Shown here: positions 1-6,008 of the stretch, one piece after another
Layout: each line of letters begins with the position of its first letter
How positions within the stretch are numbered: the first letter of the stretch is position 1
Origin: Nitrospinota bacterium
GTDB lineage: Bacteria; Tectomicrobia; Entotheonellia; J063
Assembly: GCA_003696125.1 (NCBI GenBank)
Contig: RFHZ01000728.1
Location: forward strand, 1 to 6,026
Direction: 5' to 3'
Length of the DNA stretch: 6,026 nucleotides
The notes under the pieces: model-generated
Told to the model about the DNA's origin: nothing
What the model saw: only the letters and a program-made list of their open reading frames with translations
Databases searched by the model: none
Program-made: the position numbers and the translations under genes

Positions 1-189
1 GTGACCTGGCTCGACCTCACCAACCCGGATATCGAAACTCGGCGGGTCATCCTGGGAGAGTTGATCGCGGAGATCAACGGCGCTCCCAGATCGACCGGTA
101 TGTCTCCCTTCTGGCAGGAGGAGGAGTTGATGTTCCTGCAAACCTGGGCCATCGTGGCCGGAGTCAAAAGTCAAGGGCTGACCCTGTAA
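1..189 (+). CDS. C-terminal end of an unrecognised protein (partial at window edge)
   Basis: The frame is open from the first base to a TAA at 187-189 and gives 62 residues. The GTG at position 1 may be an internal valine codon, so the true start probably lies left of the window. The residue mix looks like real protein (three Trp, balanced acidic and basic residues, no low complexity), and the middle reads as a helix-rich segment around PFWQEEELMFLQTWAIV. I recognise no family and assign no function. The last 19 bases overlap the 3' end of the convergent amidohydrolase gene, leaving no room for a separate terminator. A chance open frame cannot be excluded at this length. Confidence 0.45.
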   Translation: MTWLDLTNPDIETRRVILGELIAEINGAPRSTGMSPFWQEEELMFLQTWAIVAGVKSQGLTL

Positions 190-1304
190 ACCTCCTGCGC
201 ATTGCGCCAGAGGATCTGCTCCCCGATCTGATAGGCTTCCCTCTCCTCCAGCACCCCGGCTTCCCGGTACTCGGAAAGGACCTGGGAGAGAAGGGCGCGA
301 ACAAACCTGGCGCCTAACCAGTGAAATTCCGGGAAGGAATGCCCATCAGAGGCGTACAGGATCTTGGTGGAAGGGGCCAGTTCAAGGAGTTCGTGAAACA
401 GGACGACTCCCCTACCATGGATCAGGGGGATGCTCAGCGAGACATCGACGTAGAGGTTGGGGTAGGTGTTCACCAGGTACCCGGCCTCGCGGACATAGGG
501 ATAACCGGCATGCAGGAGGATGATGGGGAATTCCCTGAATTGGCGTTCCTGAAAAAGGGTTTTCAAAAGAAGAGGATTGGCCTGCAAAAGATCGATATCC
601 CGATCACCGAATCCGGTATGGAACTGCACCGGCAGACCGACCTCCCGGTTGAGTTCCAAGACGCTGAGCAGCAGGGCATCCAGCAGCGGTTTCGCCGTGA
701 TGCGCACCTCCTCCCCCCTCGCAGTCCTCCGCAGTTGCTCAAACGCCCGCTCCACTGCCTCCGGCTCAGGAGCGACCACCCCCAGTCCTGAGCGATAGGC
801 GATGATGCTCTTTAAGGCCATCCCTCCTGCCTTGGCAAACTGCCTGACCTCCTGGAGCATCCGCTGCTCCAGCTCGGCAAAGGAGGCCGTAACCGGCAAC
901 AACTCCCCGGCCAGCTTTTCCAGGCGGAGGATCTGGCCTACCTGACAGGGGAGCAGAGAGGCTAATTCACCAGGAGTATAGGCAGCAGGAGGAAAACCGG
1001 TGTCGAGGAGCAGGACTTCGATACCGGCGTCGGTGATGAGGCGTGAGAGCAGCTCTGCTTCTTCGTATTGTTTCCTGGCCTCGAGCACATCTTCCAGCGT
1101 CGGTTCACACCGGAAAAACTCGGCCAGGTACCGCATGGCACGCCGATAGTACAGGGTATGGGGAACATGATGATGCAGGATCTCTGGGGAATCACTCTCC
1201 GTAAAGATCTTCAGGAAATGGTCCACCTCAAGCGCCGGATCTGGACGGAAAAAGGGATGACAGTGATGATCGATGATCGGAATCCCCTGCAGATCGATCG
1301 ACAC
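171..1304 (-). CDS. Amidohydrolase, Amidohydro_2 family, like the N-terminal half of FluG/NodGS
   Basis: The 377-residue protein is a predicted cytosolic TIM-barrel metal-dependent hydrolase or decarboxylase, with no signal peptide or membrane segment. Visible motifs are the N-terminal HxH (IDHHCHP, His14 and His16), Lys165 in GGMALKS, His229 in QFHTGFGDRDIDL, His265 in ILLHAGYP and Asp320 in LYASDGHSFPE. These fit the metal-site order of the superfamily. The stretch from 226 to 332 (HTGFGD, the YP-x-EAGYL segment, LELAPSTKILYASDG, LGAR) closely resembles my recollection of FluG and plant NodGS N-terminal domains, more than generic gamma-resorcylate decarboxylases. The start is GTG at 1304, supported by a strong AAAGGAGG nine bases upstream and by the HxH falling close to the N-terminus. 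It lies 29 bases downstream of the ligase gene on the same strand, so the two are very likely co-transcribed. The substrate is unknown; hydrolysis or decarboxylation of a product or precursor of the ligase is an inference. Confidence 0.85.
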   Translation of the reverse strand: MSIDLQGIPIIDHHCHPFFRPDPALEVDHFLKIFTESDSPEILHHHVPHTLYYRRAMRYLAEFFRCEPTLEDVLEARKQYEEAELLSRLITDAGIEVLLLDTGFPPAAYTPGELASLLPCQVGQILRLEKLAGELLPVTASFAELEQRMLQEVRQFAKAGGMALKSIIAYRSGLGVVAPEPEAVERAFEQLRRTARGEEVRITAKPLLDALLLSVLELNREVGLPVQFHTGFGDRDIDLLQANPLLLKTLFQERQFREFPIILLHAGYPYVREAGYLVNTYPNLYVDVSLSIPLIHGRGVVLFHELLELAPSTKILYASDGHSFPEFHWLGARFVRALLSQVLSEYREAGVLEEREAYQIGEQILWRNAQEVYRVSP

Positions 1305-1313
1305 CTCTTTTCC

Positions 1314-1321
1314 CCTCCTTT
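1314..1321 (-). promoter_or_regulatory. Shine-Dalgarno site of the amidohydrolase gene
   Basis: On the minus strand the bases read AAAGGAGG, nine bases before the GTG at 1304. It is the strongest ribosome binding site in the window and decides in favour of this non-ATG start. It lies in the short gap after the ligase stop codon, so the amidohydrolase appears to be translated independently within the operon. Confidence 0.75.
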
Positions 1322-1333
1322 GCCCGGTGCCTC

Positions 1334-2686
1334 TCAGTAGCGATAGAAGTGATGCTCGATTTCGAAGGCTTCTCCCTGTTCCTCAAAATCGGCCCAATCC
1401 GCCCGTTTTACCGCGATATACTCCCGGGCCAGAACCTCCCCCATGGCTTCACACAGCACCTCATCCCTCTCCAGATTGTCTACCGCCTCTTCAAGGGTTG
1501 TAGGAAATCTCTTTACCCCTCTCTGGACTCGTTCCGCTTCACTGAGCGTTGCCGGATCTACAAGCATCGGCTCCCCAGGGTGAATCCGTTTGGCCAGACC
1601 GTCAAGGCCTGCCGCAATCAGTCCTCCCAAACCGATATAAGGATTCTGGCTCGCATCAGACGATTTCAACTCGAGGTGGATCGAGGTGGGTTCCTGACCC
1701 CAGACACCCGAGACGATCCGCACCGCTGCTTCCCGGTTATCCGGTCCATAGCAGGTAAAGGCCGAACTCCAGAAACGGGGTTGCAGACGGCGATACGAGT
1801 TGACACTCGGTGTGGTCAGGGCGAGCAGGGCGGGGAGATGAGTCAGGATGCCCCCGATAAAATGGTAGGCGGTCTCGCTGAGCAGGTAGGGATCGTGTGG
1901 ATCGTAGAAGAGATTTTTCTCTCCAGCGGTATCCCAGGCACTGAAATGGATATGACAGCCATTACCGGCCTGCATCGGGAAGGGTTTGGGGGCAAAGGAG
2001 GCGATGAGTCCATGTCTCTTGGCCACCCCCCGGGCAGTGTCCCGGAAGATCAACTGGTTATCCGCGGCTCGCAGCGGGTCGGCATGGGAGATCGACATCT
2101 CCTGCTGTCCGGGACCGAGTTCCGCATAGTACTGCTCGACCTGGATATTCTGCTGGGCCAGTGCATCGATCAGATCAGAGATGTAATCTGCCGCCTCATC
2201 CATGCCGATAGAGCTGAAGCAGAGGCTCTTATCAAGCGGCTGGAAGCTCTCCTCATTCTGGATCGCCAGGGTGAATTCGTTTTCAAAAGCCGCCTGCAGG
2301 GTGAGCCCGGCTTCGGTACGGGCTCTTTCCACCATCCGTTTGAGAAAGGAGCGGGGACAGGCCTCCCAGGGTTGGCGGTCGAGTTTGACCATATCGGTGA
2401 GCATGGCAGCGCAGCGGGGAACATAGGGCAGGAGCACAAAGGTATCAGGATCCGGCACCAGCCGAATCTCACCTACCGGTCCAAAAGAGCCTTGAGGGGC
2501 AATGTGTTCGAGCGTAGCGAACGACTGCATGGCCACGGTCAACCCGATTCCACTATCCATACGGGAGGCAAGTGCATGCACATGCGTGGCCTTGCCGCGA
2601 ATCACTCCCACATTATCGCAGTACAAGAAACGCACAAGCTGGACATCGTTTTCCCTTACCGCGCGGAGAACATCATCTTTGTTCAT
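1334..2686 (-). CDS. Glutamine synthetase-like ligase (GS type I fold, FluG/NodGS subgroup)
   Basis: The 450-residue protein is an ATP-dependent glutamate/amine ligase-like enzyme, presumably cytosolic and oligomeric like other type I glutamine synthetases. The ATP-binding signature is complete at 234-249 (KPFPMQAGNGCHIHFS). Metal-site residues are all present: Glu135 and Glu137 (FENEF), Glu189, Glu196 (GQQEM), His245 and Glu339. Arg300 and Arg318 (DNREAAVRI) and the NPY at 348-350 are also typical. Differences from true glutamine synthetase are no DGSS motif near 44-50, Ala240 where Asn is usual, Trp306 where the flap Glu327 (Salmonella numbering) is expected, and Lys341 in place of Arg359. 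As I recall them, FluG and NodGS proteins share the Trp and Lys changes. No NLYDLP-type adenylylation motif is seen. The start at 2686 rests on an AAGGGG nine bases upstream and on the promoter; an in-frame ATG at 2749 abuts the -10 box and would lie before the predicted transcript start. A gamma-glutamyl-amine or polyamine ligase is the likeliest alternative to ammonia assimilation. Confidence 0.9.
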   Translation of the reverse strand: MNKDDVLRAVRENDVQLVRFLYCDNVGVIRGKATHVHALASRMDSGIGLTVAMQSFATLEHIAPQGSFGPVGEIRLVPDPDTFVLLPYVPRCAAMLTDMVKLDRQPWEACPRSFLKRMVERARTEAGLTLQAAFENEFTLAIQNEESFQPLDKSLCFSSIGMDEAADYISDLIDALAQQNIQVEQYYAELGPGQQEMSISHADPLRAADNQLIFRDTARGVAKRHGLIASFAPKPFPMQAGNGCHIHFSAWDTAGEKNLFYDPHDPYLLSETAYHFIGGILTHLPALLALTTPSVNSYRRLQPRFWSSAFTCYGPDNREAAVRIVSGVWGQEPTSIHLELKSSDASQNPYIGLGGLIAAGLDGLAKRIHPGEPMLVDPATLSEAERVQRGVKRFPTTLEEAVDNLERDEVLCEAMGEVLAREYIAVKRADWADFEEQGEAFEIEHHFYRY

Positions 2687-2688
2687 AG

Positions 2689-2736
2689 CTGTACACCCCT
2701 TGCCATAATTCTTACACCTCAGAGACACTTCACACC
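2689..2736 (-). repeat. Three short GGTGT-type direct repeats in the operon leader
   Basis: On the minus strand the leader reads GGTGTGAAG (2736-2728), GGTGTAAG (2718-2711) and GGTGTACAG (2697-2689). The starts are 18 and 21 bases apart, roughly two helical turns. The core GGTGTRNAG or a close variant recurs each time, and the last copy overlaps the region just after the ribosome binding site. This could be an operator for a regulator acting just downstream of the transcription start, or chance. No regulator gene is seen in the window. Confidence 0.3.
2696..2701 (-). promoter_or_regulatory. Shine-Dalgarno site deciding the ligase start
   Basis: AAGGGG on the minus strand, nine bases before the ATG at 2686. 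It favours this start over the in-frame ATG 63 bases upstream, which has no comparable site inside the predicted transcript. Confidence 0.6.
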
Positions 2737-2749
2737 CTGTTACCCGCAT

Positions 2750-2778
2750 TCTATACCGACTCAGGCCCGTGCTGTCAA
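2750..2778 (-). promoter_or_regulatory. Sigma70-type promoter of the ligase-amidohydrolase operon
   Basis: Read on the minus strand, TTGACA (2778-2773) is a perfect -35 hexamer. It is followed by 17 bases and then TATAGA (2755-2750), a 4-of-6 match to the -10 consensus. Transcription would begin near 2743, giving a leader of about 57 bases before the ATG at 2686. The promoter lies in the 122-base gap after the lipoprotein gene stop, so the operon can be expressed independently of that upstream gene. The leader contains three spaced GGTGT-type repeats that could be an operator. Confidence 0.7.
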
Positions 2779-2808
2779 CTCCTTCCTGCCCAACACCGGG
2801 GAGGACTG

Positions 2809-3705
2809 CTAAGGAGAGAGCCTGGACCGCAACTCCTCGGGTGAGAGCACGATCTTCTCTGCTGCTTCTGACTCCTGTCCTCGACTATCTGTCGCCGTTA
2901 CCCAGAGTGTTACCGGTGTGTCAGGCACAAAAGGGAGAAGGATGGTCTGCACCACCGTTCCTCCCCCTTTTCCTGTTGTCGCCGGCACCTCTGCCGCCTT
3001 GACCGGTCCGTTGCCGTTATCATAGTAGATGGTAGTCTTACTCAGATCGGTCAACGGTGAACCATCCCGGCGCACCGTCGGTTCCTGGTAGGACACGATA
3101 ATCTCCACCTGTTTCGACCTCCTGGAGGCGGGAGGTCCAGGACCCGTCTCTTGCGACTCAGACAACTCGCCTGCAACGGATGCGGTCTCTTTTCCCTTCT
3201 GCTGTGCCTGGGCCACCAGCCTCAGATTCCTCTGCGTCGTTACCAGTTCGGGATGGTCCATCTTGTCTAACGCCTGCCCGATGGCAAGGGCACGGGTAAG
3301 GAGGTTTTCGGCTTCCCCATATCTCCCCTGCGTGTAGTAGAGTCCGGCCAGGTTATTCAGGGTCATCACGACATGCAGGCTCTTGGGCTCCAGTTCCTCG
3401 CTCAGGCGCAACGCCCGCTGCAAGAGGGTCTCTGCCTGGCCATATCTCCCCTGTACATGGTAGAGCCGGGCCAGGTCGTTGAGGGTCAGGATGATCCGGG
3501 TATTGGGGAGCTCAAGGTTTTCCGCCTCCTGCAAGGCGACCAGAAACAATCGCTCTGCCTCTACATAGCGTCCCTGCCGGAAGGCCTCTCTCCCGGCCAG
3601 GGTGTAGCGCTGCCACTGGAGCGGGGTACAGCCCTGTAGTCCCAGCCAGAGCACACCCCAAAACACCCCCCATAGATAGATACTGCGCTTCATCGCTTCA
3701 TACAT
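2809..3705 (-). CDS. TPR-repeat lipoprotein with C-terminal fibronectin III-like domain
   Basis: The 298-residue product begins with a lipoprotein signal: a basic n-region (Lys6-Arg7), a Trp- and Leu-rich hydrophobic stretch at 8-22 and a lipobox LQGC with Cys26 as the lipidation site. Thr rather than Asp follows Cys, compatible with outer-membrane sorting. Tetratricopeptide repeats of the kinesin-light-chain style follow at about 34-66, 74-107 and 115-148, each with a GRY-x-(E/Q)AE core. The second and third are 41 residues apart and clearly duplicates. A degenerate repeat at 156-170 and a low-complexity linker (171-197) lead to a beta-rich domain at 198-287 containing RRDGSPLTDLS, TIYYDN and WVTATDSRGQES, typical of a fibronectin III-like fold. 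The ATG at 3705 has GAGGGG eight bases upstream; an ATG at 3693 is a possible alternative. The role is probably a periplasm-facing protein-protein scaffold. The partner is unknown, and a functional link to the ligase operon is not shown. Confidence 0.8.
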   Translation of the reverse strand: MYEAMKRSIYLWGVFWGVLWLGLQGCTPLQWQRYTLAGREAFRQGRYVEAERLFLVALQEAENLELPNTRIILTLNDLARLYHVQGRYGQAETLLQRALRLSEELEPKSLHVVMTLNNLAGLYYTQGRYGEAENLLTRALAIGQALDKMDHPELVTTQRNLRLVAQAQQKGKETASVAGELSESQETGPGPPASRRSKQVEIIVSYQEPTVRRDGSPLTDLSKTTIYYDNGNGPVKAAEVPATTGKGGGTVVQTILLPFVPDTPVTLWVTATDSRGQESEAAEKIVLSPEELRSRLSP

Positions 3706-3822
3706 CCCTTCTTCCCCTCAGCGTTACCCTCTGGGCACACTCCTGCAAAATCTCTAAGCAAGTATGACTAACAGTTTGAACACTTTTTTGTCTCACGAAC
3801 TTAGCGCTGTCCACAGGCCTAC

Positions 3823-3893
3823 ACCGCCGAGGACGCCGAGGGCGCAGAGTATTTTTGCTTATGTATCCCGGCGTTCTCTGCGTGCTCGGCGGT
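3823..3893. repeat. Interrupted palindromic intergenic repeat (REP- or MITE-like)
   Basis: The left arm, ACCGCCGAG (3823-3831) then CGCAGAG (3843-3849), pairs with the right arm CTCTGCG (3876-3882) then CTCGGCGGT (3885-3893). That gives 9 and 7 perfect base pairs around an asymmetric internal loop (11 bases left, 2 right). The left-side insert itself repeats the GCCGAGG unit. The central 26 bases are AT-richer. This type of element, with GCCGAGG/GCAGAGG units, is to my knowledge common as a dispersed non-coding repeat in many environmental bacterial genomes. No transposase is nearby. It lies about 300 bases upstream of fdrA and about 120 upstream of the lipoprotein gene. Confidence 0.75.
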
Positions 3894-4114
3894 AAAAAGC
3901 TCTTCCGGTCACGCATGGCCTTAAGATGGCTCAAAGTGCAAAAGGGTTAGTAATAGTTACTTAGCCGGTTTCTGGGTAAACCATAGCACAACCGTCTCTC
4001 CTGTCAACGAGAAATATCTACGGGGATCTCCTGCTCATGATACGTTTTCTTCAAGATGAAAGTCGCTGGGGGCGTCTCGGGGCATCTGTTGAGAATACCT
4101 GTTGGCAGATCGAC

Positions 4115-4143
4115 TTGACTTTCCCCTCCCACCGGCTTAGGCT
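4115..4143 (+). promoter_or_regulatory. Possible sigma70-type promoter of the fdrA-like gene
   Basis: TTGACT (4115-4120) is a 5-of-6 match to the -35 box, followed by exactly 17 bases and TAGGCT (4138-4143), a weak 3-of-6 -10 match. Transcription from here would start near 4150 and give a leader of about 44 bases. The weak -10 could mean activator dependence, or that the true promoter is elsewhere in the gap. Confidence 0.4.
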
Positions 4144-4193
4144 AAGGGAGATCGTGCACAGAAGACAAAGGGCAAACAAGCGAGGACGAGGTC

Positions 4194-5957
4194 ATGTATC
4201 GACAGTGTACCATCCTGCCGGGCACCTATTACGATTCCGTGGTGCTCATGCAGGTCGCCCAGGCCCTGGAAAGCTTCCCTGGTGTCCAGCGGGCAGCGGT
4301 GATGATGGGCACCCCTCAGAACAAGACCCTGCTCCAGGAGGCTCATCTCCTCACCCCAGAGGGGGAGAAGGCCACGGCAAACGACCTGCTCCTCTGTGTC
4401 CGGGCCACTACCCCCTCGGCGGCTACCGAGGCCTTACAGGAAGCCTTGAGACGCCTGCGTACCCGGGAAGAGAGGGGGAGAATCCAGGAAGCGCCTCCCC
4501 GCACCCTGGAAGCAGCTTTACGGCGTATGCCGGAGGCCAATCTCGTCTCCATCTCCATCCCGGGCCAGTACGCACGCTACGAGGCGAGCAAGGCGATACG
4601 ACACGGGCTCCATGTCTTCCTCTTCAGCGATCATGTGGATCTGGACACAGAGGAGGAGTTGAAACGCCTGGCGGCACAACAGGGGGTGCTGGTGATGGGT
4701 CCCGACTGTGGGACAGCCATAATACGCGGGGTACCGCTGGGATTTGCCCATCAGGTAGCGCGAGGACCGGTGGGACTCGTCTCCGCTTCCGGAACCGGAC
4801 TGCAGCAGGTGATCTGCCTTTTGTCACACCAGGGGATCGGAATATCGCAGGCCATCGGTGTGGGAGGACGTGATCTGCATCAACGGATCGGGGGTCAGAG
4901 CATGCGGGCAGCTCTACAAACCCTGGGTCAGGACAGAGAGACAGAGGTGCTGGTGTTGATCTCCAAGCCACCGGCTCCGGCTGTGGCCGCCTCTCTCCTG
5001 CAAGATGCGGCTCAGATCGGGAAACCCTGCGTCATCGCCTTCTTAGGGAATCAGACACGTCATCACCTGTCCCCACCCCTCTATCCGGTATCGACCCTGG
5101 AAGAGGCAGCCCAGGTTGCCGGCGCCCTGGCCCGGGGAGAACCGCTGCCTAATACTCCTCCCCTCTCATCACCCTTGAGAGTGGTGATCGAGGAATCCCG
5201 GGCAAGGCTGCAACCTGCCCAGCGATCGATCCGGGCGCTGTACTGCGGCGGGACTCTCGCCTACGAAGCGCTCTGGCTGTTACGACGAGCCCTGGGAACG
5301 GTGCAATCGAATCTGGATCATTCCCTGGCCTCTCCCCCCGAGGGACACATCGTCCTCGATTTGGGAGCGGAAGAGTTTACCACAGGCCGGCCCCACCCGA
5401 TGATCGACCCGGCGATACGACGACAACACCTGCTGGCCGTAGCCCAACAGCCAGATGTGGCCGTGGTGCTCTGTGATGTGCTGCTCGGTTGGGGAGCGCA
5501 TCCGGCTCCGGGTACGGCGCTGGCAGAGGCCTGGCAGGAGGCCCAGGCCATAGCCCACAGGGCCGGACATCACCTGATCGGCATTGCCACGGTCTGCCGT
5601 ACCCGTGAGGATCCCCAGGGATACGAGGAACAGTACCAGGTCTTGCAAGACTCCGGCCTGATTCTGGCCGAGAGCAACGCGCAGGCGGTTCGTCTCGCCC
5701 TCCTGGCCCTGGGAGCCGCGACAGGAGAAGAAGCATCCCCCGGCCCCACCATGCCGGTAAGCGATGCAGGTCCCCCTCCTCCTGTCCCTGCTCATCTCCC
5801 TGCCCTGCTTGCCGAAGGGCCTCGCGTGATCAACCTGGGATTGGAACTGTTTGCCACCCCCTTGCAAACCCTCGGGGTTCCGGTCATCCATGTAGACTGG
5901 CGTCCTCCGGCCGGGGGAGATCCACGGTTACTCGCACTATTGGAGCGCCTCCGCTGA
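4194..5957 (+). CDS. fdrA: FdrA/AllF-family protein (succinyl-CoA synthetase-like, oxamate carbamoyltransferase subunit)
   Basis: The 587-residue protein is related to succinyl-CoA synthetase. A CoA_binding-like Rossmann region at about 116-185 (LVSISIPGQYARYE, LFSDHVDL, VMGPDCGTAIIRGVPLGFAH) is followed by an alpha-subunit ligase-like domain at 192-315 (GLVSASGTGLQQV, GISQAIGVGGRDL). A second ligase-like domain follows at about 345-508 (YCGGTLAYEAL, LDLGAEEFTTGRPHPMID, DVLLGWGAHP). A Pro-rich linker (515-536) then joins a C-terminal module (VINLGLELFATP, VDWRPPAGGDPRL). The GPDCGTA, GGRDL and GRPHPMID motifs are hallmarks of FdrA. E. coli FdrA (AllF) is, from published work as I recall it, a component of oxamate carbamoyltransferase in anaerobic allantoin use, with AllG, AllH and the carbamate kinase AllK. 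The GHAGA phosphohistidine motif of succinyl-CoA synthetase is absent. The ATG at 4194 has GAGG eight bases upstream. Family membership is firm; the exact substrate is inferred. Confidence 0.88.
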   Translation: MYRQCTILPGTYYDSVVLMQVAQALESFPGVQRAAVMMGTPQNKTLLQEAHLLTPEGEKATANDLLLCVRATTPSAATEALQEALRRLRTREERGRIQEAPPRTLEAALRRMPEANLVSISIPGQYARYEASKAIRHGLHVFLFSDHVDLDTEEELKRLAAQQGVLVMGPDCGTAIIRGVPLGFAHQVARGPVGLVSASGTGLQQVICLLSHQGIGISQAIGVGGRDLHQRIGGQSMRAALQTLGQDRETEVLVLISKPPAPAVAASLLQDAAQIGKPCVIAFLGNQTRHHLSPPLYPVSTLEEAAQVAGALARGEPLPNTPPLSSPLRVVIEESRARLQPAQRSIRALYCGGTLAYEALWLLRRALGTVQSNLDHSLASPPEGHIVLDLGAEEFTTGRPHPMIDPAIRRQHLLAVAQQPDVAVVLCDVLLGWGAHPAPGTALAEAWQEAQAIAHRAGHHLIGIATVCRTREDPQGYEEQYQVLQDSGLILAESNAQAVRLALLALGAATGEEASPGPTMPVSDAGPPPPVPAHLPALLAEGPRVINLGLELFATPLQTLGVPVIHVDWRPPAGGDPRLLALLERLR

Positions 5958-5979
5958 TTCCTCCCCCTCCATATAGCCA

Positions 5980-5993
5980 GGCCAGATCTGGTC
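5980..5993. repeat. Short palindrome after fdrA
   Basis: CCAGATCTGG (5982-5991) is a perfect 10-base palindrome, extendable to 14 bases with one G-T pair. It lies in the 51-base gap between fdrA and the possible next start. No T-run follows, so it is not an obvious terminator; it may be a protein site or chance. Confidence 0.3.
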
Positions 5994-6008
5994 TACAGGA
6001 GCATCCCT

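Larger units (their letters stand above)
3706..4193. other. 488-base divergent intergenic region
   Basis: This gap separates the minus-strand lipoprotein gene from the plus-strand fdrA-like gene. It holds an interrupted palindromic repeat (3823-3893), a small perfect inverted repeat AGTAA-tag-TTACT (3949-3961), a short GGTTT/AAACC hairpin (3967-3982) and a probable fdrA promoter (4115-4143). It is visibly more AT-rich in places than the flanking genes. Open frames crossing it either run through the palindrome or continue as a shadow of fdrA, and none has a credible ribosome binding site. I see no tRNA or other recognisable RNA gene, and no convincing promoter for the lipoprotein gene. Confidence 0.6.

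Noticed and set aside
2782-2808. A possible terminator hairpin after the lipoprotein gene (CCTCCCC...GGGCAGG)
   Set aside because: The stem is only 3+3 pairs around a mismatch and no T-run follows on the minus strand, so it does not meet the form of an intrinsic terminator.
1349-2812. A 487-residue open frame on the + strand opposite the ligase
   Set aside because: It lies almost wholly antisense to a gene with complete glutamine synthetase motifs, its translation has no recognisable domain and is rich in Arg, Gly and His, and it has no ribosome binding site. It is a shadow of GC-biased codon positions.
3698-3934. A 78-residue minus strand frame across the intergenic region
   Set aside because: It reads through both arms of the palindromic repeat and overlaps the lipoprotein start by eight bases. 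The Arg/Pro-rich product is what the repeat gives when translated.
3967-3982. GGTTT/AAACC hairpin upstream of fdrA as a riboswitch or terminator
   Set aside because: A 5-bp stem with a 6-base loop, no further conserved structure, and it lies upstream of the most likely promoter, so it would not be in the transcript.
4037-4873. A 278-residue + strand frame overlapping the start of fdrA
   Set aside because: It is out of frame with fdrA, is Gly/Arg/Pro-rich in the overlapping part and lacks any conserved motif. The fdrA frame carries all the family signatures.
5280-5891. A 203-residue minus strand frame inside fdrA
   Set aside because: It is antisense to well-conserved FdrA sequence including GRPHPMID, and has no family resemblance of its own.
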